Below the pieces are notes generated by a model that saw only the letters and a list, made by a program, of their open reading frames with translations, ran no database searches and had not been told where the DNA came from. A stretch of DNA of 64,000 nt from Janthinobacterium sp. TB1-E2. GTDB taxonomy: Bacteria > Pseudomonadota > Gammaproteobacteria > Burkholderiales > Burkholderiaceae_D. The DNA lies in NCBI RefSeq assembly GCF_036885605.1, contig NZ_CP142523.1:1302001-1366000 (forward strand), written 5' to 3'. Below are positions 9,875 to 17,154 of this stretch, piece after piece (position 1 is the first letter of the stretch; every line of letters starts with the position of its first letter). Position numbers and translations under genes: made by a program.

Positions 9875-10915
9875 TCACTCGCGTGCTTGCCAGGTCCCGG
9901 CGTGCTCGTGCCGCTCTGCACCTGCAATGCGCGCTTGCATGGCTGCTGTCATGTGGACATTGCGCTGGGCGTCAACCATCAGCACTTCTTTCAGGTCGAG
10001 TTTTTCCGCCAGCGCTTGCCAGTCTCGGGGGCCGGTGATGAACAGCGGTTTGGAGTGGCCGTCCGAGCGCAGGCCAGGGGCGCGGCCGCCGCTGGCGATG
10101 ATGGTGACCGAAGCGACCAGATCGATCGGGTAGCCGCTGCGCGGGTCGATGATGTGCGGGCGGCGCTTGCCGTCCTTCATGAAGTAGCGTTCATAGTCAC
10201 CGCTGGTGCCGATCGCTTCGTTGTCGCGCAAAGCGATCTGCGCAACTGTCCCGGCGCCACGCGGATCACGGATGCCGACCTGCCACGGTCGTTCACCGGG
10301 CTGGCCTATGGCGATGACGTTGCCACCGATGTTGACCAGCGCCGCCTTGACGTGCGCTTCGCGCAGCAGCGCGGCGGCGCGGTCGAGCGCGTAACCTTTG
10401 GCGTAGCCGCCGAGGTCGATCATGACGGCAGGGTTGACGCTGCTGATGATGTTGCCGTTGTAGCGCAGGTCGGACAGCGATGGCCGCGCGTCGACCCAGC
10501 GCTTGATCTCGGCGGCCGGCGGTCCCTGCGCGCCGATGTCGTTTTTCTGGAAGCCCCACAGCCTGATCAGATGCCCAATGGTGGGGTTGAACAGCAGGCC
10601 GGAACGCACTGACAGCTTCTCGGCCGATTTTAGCAGGCCGACCATTTCAGCGTCGGCGCGCATTGGCTCGCCTTTGGCGATGCTGTCGTTGAGGGCGGTG
10701 AGCATGCTTGGCTCCCACGCGTGGAATTTACGGTGCAGGCGATCGAATTCTCTCAATACCTCGGCGCCAAGCAGATCGGCGCGCTGCTGCGAACCACCGT
10801 AGATGGTGATGTCGACCGTGGTGCCGAACACGTGGCCCCGGGTTTTGTAGAGGCGTTCCTCGCCGGAACAAGCAGTCAGGAACAGCAGTAGCGCCAGCAG
10901 CGTGCGGGTAAACAT
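9875..10915 (-). CDS. nosX: NosX/ApbE-type FAD:protein FMN transferase lipoprotein
   Basis: A periplasmic flavin transferase that covalently attaches FMN to a Thr in a partner; in nos clusters the partner is NosR. The 346-aa protein has a lipoprotein signal ending LFLTAC (Cys16). It also has the ApbE hallmarks DLGGYAKGYALDRAA, LVNIGGNVIAIG and HIIDPRSGYP. It is the last gene of the nos operon, 48 nt after the cytochrome gene. The match between this enzyme and the SGAT flavinylation site in NosR supports the role. A general ApbE paralogue cannot be excluded on sequence alone. Confidence 0.88.
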   Translation of the reverse strand: MFTRTLLALLLFLTACSGEERLYKTRGHVFGTTVDITIYGGSQQRADLLGAEVLREFDRLHRKFHAWEPSMLTALNDSIAKGEPMRADAEMVGLLKSAEKLSVRSGLLFNPTIGHLIRLWGFQKNDIGAQGPPAAEIKRWVDARPSLSDLRYNGNIISSVNPAVMIDLGGYAKGYALDRAAALLREAHVKAALVNIGGNVIAIGQPGERPWQVGIRDPRGAGTVAQIALRDNEAIGTSGDYERYFMKDGKRRPHIIDPRSGYPIDLVASVTIIASGGRAPGLRSDGHSKPLFITGPRDWQALAEKLDLKEVLMVDAQRNVHMTAAMQARIAGAERHEHAGTWQARE

Positions 10916-10963
10916 GGAATGTCTCCGGGTGTGGCCGCCGCGCGCAGGCGGCGGCCAGCAGTC

Positions 10964-11281
10964 TTAATTGCTCTTGGCGACCATGTAGTCGACCAGTGCT
11001 TTCACTTCATCATCCTTCAGGCCTGGATTGCCGCCGCGTGGCGGCATCATTTTCACGCCGTTGATGGCGCTCAGGTACAGCGCCGGCTTGCCTTTGGCGA
11101 TACGCGGTTTCCATCCCGCCTTGTCGCCAACCTTGGGCGCGCCCATGATGCCGCTGCCGTGGCAGGCCAGGCAGGTGGTGGAGTAGGTTTTCTCAACCTT
11201 GGCGGCGTCCGGCGCGGCGGCGGCGCTGGTGGCAGAGGTGATGGCTGCCAGCATTGCTGCCAGTGCAAGTAGTTTCTTCAT
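10964..11281 (-). CDS. Small c-type cytochrome of the nos operon
   Basis: A 105-aa protein with a cleavable signal peptide (MKKLLALAAML... ending AAAA), one haem-c site CLACH (Cys37, Cys40, His41) and a likely axial Met in NGVKMMPPRGG (Met79). It resembles cytochrome c5. The position between nosL and nosX suggests an electron donor to NosZ or a carrier between NosR and the respiratory chain, comparable to NosC proteins of other denitrifiers. The 96-nt gap before it (11282-11377) holds nothing I recognise. Confidence 0.88.
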   Translation of the reverse strand: MKKLLALAAMLAAITSATSAAAAPDAAKVEKTYSTTCLACHGSGIMGAPKVGDKAGWKPRIAKGKPALYLSAINGVKMMPPRGGNPGLKDDEVKALVDYMVAKSN

Positions 11282-11377
11282 GGTCTGTCTCTTTTCAAAA
11301 GTAAGTCGGCAAATGCCGGGGTAAAAACGGACCGGCGTTTTCCGCCGAACGGCAATGCCGGCCCAGGCGGTGGTGTT

Positions 11378-11899
11378 TCAATGCGCCATGGCGTGCGTCG
11401 GCATGGCGCCGCTGGCTTCGTTCAGCAGGGCCGGCGTGATCTGCTTGAAGCGCAGCACGCGGCCGCCTTCCTTGCGAACAAACGCTTCCGCGTCCACCTG
11501 CCGGCTGAACGAGGCGATGGCCGGGCCCATCGAGCCCTGCGCCTTGCTGCCTAATACATAGAGCGCGTCGTGTGCCCCGATCCAGTGGCCGTGCGGCTGT
11601 TGCCAGTTGGCGCTGCCCATGTCCTGCACGTAGAAGGCGCTGGTGGCGCGACGCTGTTCCGGCGCCAGCATTTCACCGAGCAGTTCTTTTACGTCACAGA
11701 AGTAGCTGGTCTTGCCGTCGGCGAAGCGAACCTGCGCTTTCGGCCCAGGGAAGTCGCGCAGCAGCATGCCGTCCAGCGCACATGCGGCTTCGTCGGACGG
11801 ATCAATGGCTGGCAGGTTGGTGGCGCTGTACGTGCAGGCGGCCAGCGCAAGGGTGGCCAGTGCGGCCAGCGCGCTCCTGCGCAGGTGGAAAATAGTCAT
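11378..11899 (-). CDS. nosL: NosL, copper-binding lipoprotein for NosZ maturation
   Basis: NosL is an outer-membrane-facing Cu(I) chaperone needed to assemble the copper centres of NosZ. The 173-aa protein has a lipobox ending LALAAC (Cys22), the Cu-binding Cys/Met cluster CALDGM (Cys40 and Met45), and the family stretch FADGKTSYFCDVKELL. The ATG overlaps the nosY stop by 4 nt, showing operon coupling. Confidence 0.9.
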   Translation of the reverse strand: MTIFHLRRSALAALATLALAACTYSATNLPAIDPSDEAACALDGMLLRDFPGPKAQVRFADGKTSYFCDVKELLGEMLAPEQRRATSAFYVQDMGSANWQQPHGHWIGAHDALYVLGSKAQGSMGPAIASFSRQVDAEAFVRKEGGRVLRFKQITPALLNEASGAMPTHAMAH

Positions 11900-12720
11900 G
11901 AAAATCTCCTGAGTGCGATAGAAAACGGTAAAAAAATCCAGGCTATCATCACGCCCGACAGCAGCGCCGGGTGGGTCCAGCCTTGCGGCATCACGGTGGC
12001 CAGGCCATACATGGCTTGCGCCTGGTCCGAGCTGAACACGTTCAGCAGGCGAAATACGTCGGCCGGGTTCAGCATCAGCATGGCGGCGAACAGGCCGCTA
12101 CCGAGCTGGCCCTGGCTGAGCACCATCACCCCCATCAGCAGCAGGTCGAACACCAGCACGAACAGGAACCACAGCGCCAGTGCAATGCCGCTGGCGCGGA
12201 CGCGGTCGCGGGTGCTGACCGATACCAGCATGGCAATGCTGAGGAAGGCCAGTCCCATCAGCACGGCGCTGGCGACGAATTGGGCGTAGCGCCAGCCCTC
12301 GGCCACAGTCAGTTGCGAGAACAGCGGCAGCAGGCCGGCGCCAAAGCCGATCGCGGTGGCGCTGGTGAGCGCCGCCGCCAGGCCGAGATATTTACCGAGC
12401 AGCACTTCCAGCGGCGTCACCGGCATCGACAGCAGCAGTTCCAGCGCGCCGCGCTCACGCTCGCCGACAATTGCGTCATAGCCGAGTATCAAGGCGATCA
12501 GCGGCACCAGATAGATCACCAGGCTGGACAGGCTGGCGATAGTGGCGTCGATGCCGTGGAAACCAACCTGTCCCTGCTGGGCTGCGCCGAAGTAGGCGAT
12601 GGCCAGCGCGAAGAAGGCAAACACCAGCGCCACGGCCAGCACCCAGCGGTTGCGCAGCCGCTCACGCCATTCTTTTGCGGCCAGCACGCCGACCTGGCGC
12701 CATTCAATGCGTGCGCGCAT
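11896..12720 (-). CDS. nosY: NosY, ABC transporter permease for NosZ maturation
   Basis: Integral membrane subunit of the NosDFY complex, which energises NosZ copper-centre assembly in the periplasm. I start at ATG 12720 (274 aa), giving an N-terminus MRARIEWRQVGVLAAKEWRE followed by about six hydrophobic segments. The open frame continues further upstream, but that part is a shadow of nosF. The start overlaps the end of nosF by 17 nt and the stop overlaps nosL by 4 nt. The conserved cytoplasmic stretch ERERGALELLLSMPV is typical of ABC-2 permeases of this type. Confidence 0.93.
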   Translation of the reverse strand: MRARIEWRQVGVLAAKEWRERLRNRWVLAVALVFAFFALAIAYFGAAQQGQVGFHGIDATIASLSSLVIYLVPLIALILGYDAIVGERERGALELLLSMPVTPLEVLLGKYLGLAAALTSATAIGFGAGLLPLFSQLTVAEGWRYAQFVASAVLMGLAFLSIAMLVSVSTRDRVRASGIALALWFLFVLVFDLLLMGVMVLSQGQLGSGLFAAMLMLNPADVFRLLNVFSSDQAQAMYGLATVMPQGWTHPALLSGVMIAWIFLPFSIALRRFS

Positions 12721-13657
12721 GGGTGCCTCCGTAGCCGAGAAATACTTGTTCCAATGTCGATTCCTGAATCGCGATGTCGTCGGCGCAAGCGGCCAGCTGG
12801 CGCAGCACCGCCATCTTGTCGGCCCTGGCGCAGCGCACGTGCAGCTGTTCGCCATGCACCTCCAGCGCCAGCTCCAGCGGCAACGCGGCCAGCGCCGCGC
12901 GCACGCCCGCCTGCAGCGCAGGCGCAATCGTGGCGGTAATGGTCAGCATCCGGGGCGCATGGGTACCCGTCCGCAGCTGCCTCAGCGTGCCTTGCGCGGC
13001 CACCGTGCCGCTCTGCATGATGAGCAGCTGGTCGACCCTGTGCTCGATCTCTGCCAGGATGTGTGAGGTGATGACGATGGTGGCGCCGCGGTCCTGCGCG
13101 GTGCGCAAGATGGCGTAAAAGTCGGCGATGCCTTGCGGGTCCAATCCGTTGGTCGGCTCATCGAGGAAGATCAGGTCCGGCTCGCCCAGCAGAGCCTGCG
13201 CCAGGCCGAGCCGCTGGCGCATGCCCTTGGAGTACCCCTGTACCGGCCGCGCGGCGGCATGCGTCAGGCCCACCAGGTCGAGCAACGGTGCGCAAGCAGC
13301 GCGCGCAATGTGCTTCAAGTCCGCAAAAAAGTACAGTACTTCCTGGCCACTCAGGTTATCGTAGGTGAGAAAACTTTCCGGCAGATAGCCGACGCGCCGG
13401 CGCGTCTGGCGAAAGGCAGGTTCGGCCGCGTTCTGGCCCAGTACGTGCAGCGTGCCGGCGCAGGGTGTGATCAGACCGAGCATCAGCTTGAATAGCGTGC
13501 TCTTGCCGGCGCCATTGTGGCCGATCAGGCCGAACATGGCGCCATGGGCGATGTCAAAGCTGACGTCCTGCAGCACTGTGAGCGCGCCGTAGCGATGCCG
13601 GATGCCGCGCAGGCTGACGGCGGCTTCAGTTGTATTCGATGCGGGGAGCGATGTCAT
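12704..13657 (-). CDS. nosF: NosF, ABC transporter ATPase
   Basis: ATPase subunit of the NosDFY maturation transporter. The 317-aa protein has Walker A GHNGAGKST (residues 46-54), the signature region YSKGMRQRLGLAQALL and Walker B/D-loop LIFLDEPTNGLD, then a C-terminal regulatory extension. The start lies inside the end of nosD (32-nt overlap), so the operon is tightly coupled. Confidence 0.95.
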   Translation of the reverse strand: MTSLPASNTTEAAVSLRGIRHRYGALTVLQDVSFDIAHGAMFGLIGHNGAGKSTLFKLMLGLITPCAGTLHVLGQNAAEPAFRQTRRRVGYLPESFLTYDNLSGQEVLYFFADLKHIARAACAPLLDLVGLTHAAARPVQGYSKGMRQRLGLAQALLGEPDLIFLDEPTNGLDPQGIADFYAILRTAQDRGATIVITSHILAEIEHRVDQLLIMQSGTVAAQGTLRQLRTGTHAPRMLTITATIAPALQAGVRAALAALPLELALEVHGEQLHVRCARADKMAVLRQLAACADDIAIQESTLEQVFLGYGGTHARTH

Positions 13658-14927
13658 TCCATTTCTTCCAATTCTGTGAGAGCGGGCGCATGCGCGGATG
13701 GCGGTCGACTACGCTTGGCGCGCGCAGCAGCGGAAACTGACGCGCGGCAAAGCGCAGCGTCTGCAGCGCGGGGCTGGCGCCGAGCAGCTTGAGCAGCGGG
13801 TATTGCCAGTTCAGACGGTCAACCAGGTCGTTCGCTTCATACGCCACGTCACCCTGGCCGTCGCCGTTCTGGTCCCAGCCGTTGTAATTGCTCCAGTAGT
13901 TGCCTTCCTGTTTGCCCCATTCGACATCGCGCGCGGCAACAAAGCGCACCTGCTCCTGGTTGCCGATGAAGTCGTTGCCATCGACTTGGTTGTTCGACGA
14001 GCCGGCCGACAGGTGCACGCCGGTGCGGTTATTGATGATCAGGTTGTGGCGCAGCGTGTTGTACTCGGCGTCATAGATGAAAAAACCACGGTCGTTGCCG
14101 GCCACCACGTTGTCTTCGATCAGCGAGTCCTGGATGGTGCGCAGCATGATGCCGTGATCGGTATTGCCCCACGCGATATTGCGGCGCACGGTCAGGCTGC
14201 GCACCTCCATCAGCGCCAGCCCGGCCCGGCTCAGATATACCTCGTTGTCTTCCCAGGTACTGTGGTGGGTGTTCATGTAGTGCGTGCCGTAGCGGACATG
14301 ATGGATGCGGTTGTGGCGAAATTGCGCGTCGCGCGAGACGTCGACATAGATGCCGTCGCGCGTGCCGCTGATTTCGTTGCCGGTGACGCGCGCTCCGCGC
14401 GTGTCGTACACCTGGATGCCATTGCCGCGCTGCGCCGACTGCAGGTCGCGCCGGCCGGTGATGGTGTTGTTCAGCAAGCGCGCATCGTCAACGCCTTGCA
14501 GCCAGATGCCGAACAGGTTGGCGACCAGTCGACAGTTGTTGATCTGTACGCGATGCGCGCCAGGTACGATATAAATGCCGGCGTTCTGCGCAGTGAGGTC
14601 CGCGCCGCTGTCGATCACGACCAGGCCGATCAGGGTGACGTCGGGGGCGGTGATGCGGATGGTGTCGCCGTGCCCTCGGCCGCTGATGGTGGGATGGCTG
14701 CGCCCTTGCAGCGTCAGCGCCTTGTCGACCAGCACGTGTTCGTTATACCTGCCGGGTGCGATCAGCAGTGTGTCGCCTTTCTGCGCACTGGCGATGGCCG
14801 CATTGATCGACGTGCCCGGCGCCACTTCCAGCACGGCGGCGGCCAGGCCAGGCCCATAGCCGGCCAATATGACTGCCAGCACCAGCGCGCGCATCAGCGC
14901 CAGCAGGGTGGAAGGCGCCAGCCTCAT
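13626..14927 (-). CDS. nosD: NosD, periplasmic beta-helix maturation factor
   Basis: NosD is the periplasmic partner of NosFY and is required for insertion of copper/sulfide into NosZ. I choose ATG 14927 (433 aa): it gives a signal peptide (MRLAPSTLLALMRALVLAVI) and overlaps the nosR stop by 4 nt. The open frame extends to 16055, but that is antisense-frame shadow of nosR. The mature part is a right-handed parallel beta-helix with repeated N-N-x-I/V turns (CASH/NosD domain), for example NNTITG, GNEISGTRDGIYV and NNRTGVHLSAGSSNNQVDGN. Confidence 0.93.
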   Translation of the reverse strand: MRLAPSTLLALMRALVLAVILAGYGPGLAAAVLEVAPGTSINAAIASAQKGDTLLIAPGRYNEHVLVDKALTLQGRSHPTISGRGHGDTIRITAPDVTLIGLVVIDSGADLTAQNAGIYIVPGAHRVQINNCRLVANLFGIWLQGVDDARLLNNTITGRRDLQSAQRGNGIQVYDTRGARVTGNEISGTRDGIYVDVSRDAQFRHNRIHHVRYGTHYMNTHHSTWEDNEVYLSRAGLALMEVRSLTVRRNIAWGNTDHGIMLRTIQDSLIEDNVVAGNDRGFFIYDAEYNTLRHNLIINNRTGVHLSAGSSNNQVDGNDFIGNQEQVRFVAARDVEWGKQEGNYWSNYNGWDQNGDGQGDVAYEANDLVDRLNWQYPLLKLLGASPALQTLRFAARQFPLLRAPSVVDRHPRMRPLSQNWKKWNDIAPRIEYN

Positions 14928-17101
14928 GCGTCTTCCTTGCCTTGCGACGGCAGCGTTGAGCGCAAGCTGTCGAGCGTAAGGAAGTAGCCGTCGGCGCCGA
15001 TACGCGTCAGCGCTTCGCCCTTGGCAGCTCGCCGCTTGCGCTCTTTCACCAGGGGTGGACAGGCGTGATCGTCGTAGTACATCACCATGCAGTCCAGGCA
15101 CAGCATGCATTCCATCTGATCGATTTTGCCTTGGCTGTCGATGGCGTGCGAGCCGCAACCGGCGGCGCAGGCGTGGCAGCTGGTGCATTCTGCCTTGCGC
15201 TTCAGACCGAACAGACGGAACTTGCCGGGCAGCGCCAGGCCCGCGCCCATCGGGCACAGGTATTTGCAGTAGGGGCGCTCGCTGAACAGCGACAGGCCCA
15301 GAATGGCGCCGATAAAGAGCCAGAATGGCCAGCTGCGGTTCCATACGCCGACCAGGAAAGTGGTCTTGAAGGGTTCGATTTCGGCCAGATGTTCGGCCGT
15401 CTCCATTGAGAACAGGGATACGCCGATCAGGCCGAAGAAGATGACGTACTTCAGCCAGCGCAGCTTGTCGTGCAGTGGTTTTGGCAGCAGTTTCTGCCAG
15501 CGTTTCAGGCCGATGGCGGAACCGAGTTTCAGCATCAGGTGCTGCAGCGAGCCGAATGGACATAACCAGCCGCAGAACAGGCCGCGTCCCCAGATCAGCA
15601 CCGTGATGATGATGAACCACCAGAACAGGAAGATGAAGGGATCGGACAGGAACAGCTCCCAGCGCCATTGATGGATCAGCGAATGGAGCCAGGTCATGAT
15701 CTGCGTGATGCTGGGCTGCGCCTTCAGGTAGAAACCGATGAAGCCGGCGCTGATGATCCACAGCACCAGCCGCGGCCAGCTGATCAAAGGCTTGTGCTTG
15801 CGCGTCGATGCACGCACCAGCCGGTCGCGTCGTGCGTACCAGATGGCGGTAAACAACAGGGTGGCGACGAAGAAGCCGATTTGCGCAATCCGGTCCAGCC
15901 AGATGTTTTGCCACGCCGGGCGCGCCGTCACCACTTTCGGATGGCCGCCTTCCAGATAGCGGGCCGGCAGCCAGTATGTCTGGTCGTAGTGGGTGAAGGT
16001 CTTGGCGCCCTTGGCGTCCAACTGATTGACCAGCAGCGTCAGCGTCCAAGGCCACGCCGGATTGAAGTGTTTCGAGCGGACGATGAAGATGCCCGATTCG
16101 CGGTATTGGGGCACATCGCCGGGCTGCAGGTGATACAGATTGAGATAGTCGGTATCGCGGAAGGTGTAGGTTTCAGGATCTTGCCGCACCTGGATGCGGT
16201 CGTAGATGCCGCCGCGCACAAAGCCCGAGCCCTTGAACGAGGTCTGGCCGCTGGCGATGACGAAGATCGCATGCTCGTCCGGCTTGAGGTCGCGCATCAG
16301 GCGCTGGTAGTTGTCCTCGCCCAGCAGGCTGTTGCCCAGCGTCGGCGTGTTGAGGTAGCCGAAGTAGAGATCGATGTAGTCGCCGCGTGCGCTGTCGGCG
16401 CCGACTTCGCGCGCGGTGATCGTCAGGCGGCCGACCGAGCCCTCGTCGGCCAGCTTGCCCCAGTTGAGGCGCTCGTCGAGCGGCGTGAAGCGGGCTGGCG
16501 GCCGCGCCGCCGCAGTGAAGATGCCGACCTGGCGGCCGATCTCATAGGCGCTGCGGGAAATTACCTGGTTCTCGGCGATGGCCGTCACGGTGGCGCCGCT
16601 GATCGCGTCCAATCCCACGCTGCCATCGCCGCCACGGCCAATTTCCAGCCTGGCGTCACCGCGCAGGCCGACATATTGTCCGATGAACTTGAGCAGCGCC
16701 GATTCCGGTATGCCGGCCAGCAGGATCGGTTCGGAATGCTTGATCACGCGCACGCCGGTAATGATGCCTGCGGTGTCCATGCCGATCAGTGTAATGACCG
16801 GCTTGCCGGAATAGGCGGGAATGTCCACCACGTCGGTTGACAGGAAAACGTAGCCAACGAGCTTGCCGCCGGTGTCCAGCGCTTGCACATAGCGTGGAGA
16901 ACCCATGCGCTGCGAGAAGCGCTGCGCTTGCGGCATCACGTCGCGGCAGGCGGCATGCGCGCACAGGTCGGCGCCGTGCAACAGTTCGGAGGAAAGTTCA
17001 GCGTCGTAGATGTTGGCGGCGGCGATGGGCGGTGCCAGCATAGCCAGTAACATCAAGCACGACGCCAGCGAATTGAACAAGGTTTTTAAAGTAGTCGTCA
17101 T
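14924..17101 (-). CDS. nosR: NosR, flavin/Fe-S membrane electron donor to NosZ
   Basis: NosR is a polytopic membrane protein that passes quinol electrons towards NosZ and supports its expression. The domains in order are: a signal peptide, a periplasmic FMN-binding domain with flavinylation site SGAT (in DAISGATVTAIAENQV), about five or six transmembrane helices, the FCGWLCPFGSLQHL and CKYLCPMGAGLALPG CxxxCP motifs, and a polyferredoxin tail with ECTSCHACAAGC and ECMLCLDCMVMY. I place the start at ATG 17101 (725 aa). An in-frame ATG at 17128 would add 9 residues, but it lies inside the loop of a perfect hairpin (17111-17140). The family is usually 700-780 aa. Confidence 0.94.
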   Translation of the reverse strand: MTTTLKTLFNSLASCLMLLAMLAPPIAAANIYDAELSSELLHGADLCAHAACRDVMPQAQRFSQRMGSPRYVQALDTGGKLVGYVFLSTDVVDIPAYSGKPVITLIGMDTAGIITGVRVIKHSEPILLAGIPESALLKFIGQYVGLRGDARLEIGRGGDGSVGLDAISGATVTAIAENQVISRSAYEIGRQVGIFTAAARPPARFTPLDERLNWGKLADEGSVGRLTITAREVGADSARGDYIDLYFGYLNTPTLGNSLLGEDNYQRLMRDLKPDEHAIFVIASGQTSFKGSGFVRGGIYDRIQVRQDPETYTFRDTDYLNLYHLQPGDVPQYRESGIFIVRSKHFNPAWPWTLTLLVNQLDAKGAKTFTHYDQTYWLPARYLEGGHPKVVTARPAWQNIWLDRIAQIGFFVATLLFTAIWYARRDRLVRASTRKHKPLISWPRLVLWIISAGFIGFYLKAQPSITQIMTWLHSLIHQWRWELFLSDPFIFLFWWFIIITVLIWGRGLFCGWLCPFGSLQHLMLKLGSAIGLKRWQKLLPKPLHDKLRWLKYVIFFGLIGVSLFSMETAEHLAEIEPFKTTFLVGVWNRSWPFWLFIGAILGLSLFSERPYCKYLCPMGAGLALPGKFRLFGLKRKAECTSCHACAAGCGSHAIDSQGKIDQMECMLCLDCMVMYYDDHACPPLVKERKRRAAKGEALTRIGADGYFLTLDSLRSTLPSQGKEDA

Positions 17102-17110
17102 GAGAATATG

Positions 17111-17140
17111 CCATGCCGGCTGACGCATCAGCCGGCATGG
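17111..17140 (-). other. Perfect hairpin between nosZ and nosR
   Basis: Arms of 13 bp (CCATGCCGGCTGA / TCAGCCGGCATGG) enclose the loop CGCA, 14 nt after the nosZ stop and 9 nt before the preferred nosR start. No T-run follows, so it is not a standard terminator. A stable 3' hairpin here could protect the nosZ message or attenuate transcription into nosR. Confidence 0.8.
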
Positions 17141-17154
17141 ACTTGCGGGACAAC

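Noticed and set aside
14928-16055. Long 5' extension of the nosD frame
   Set aside because: The extension lies in another frame inside nosR. The nosD ATG at 14927 gives a signal peptide and a 4-nt overlap with nosR.
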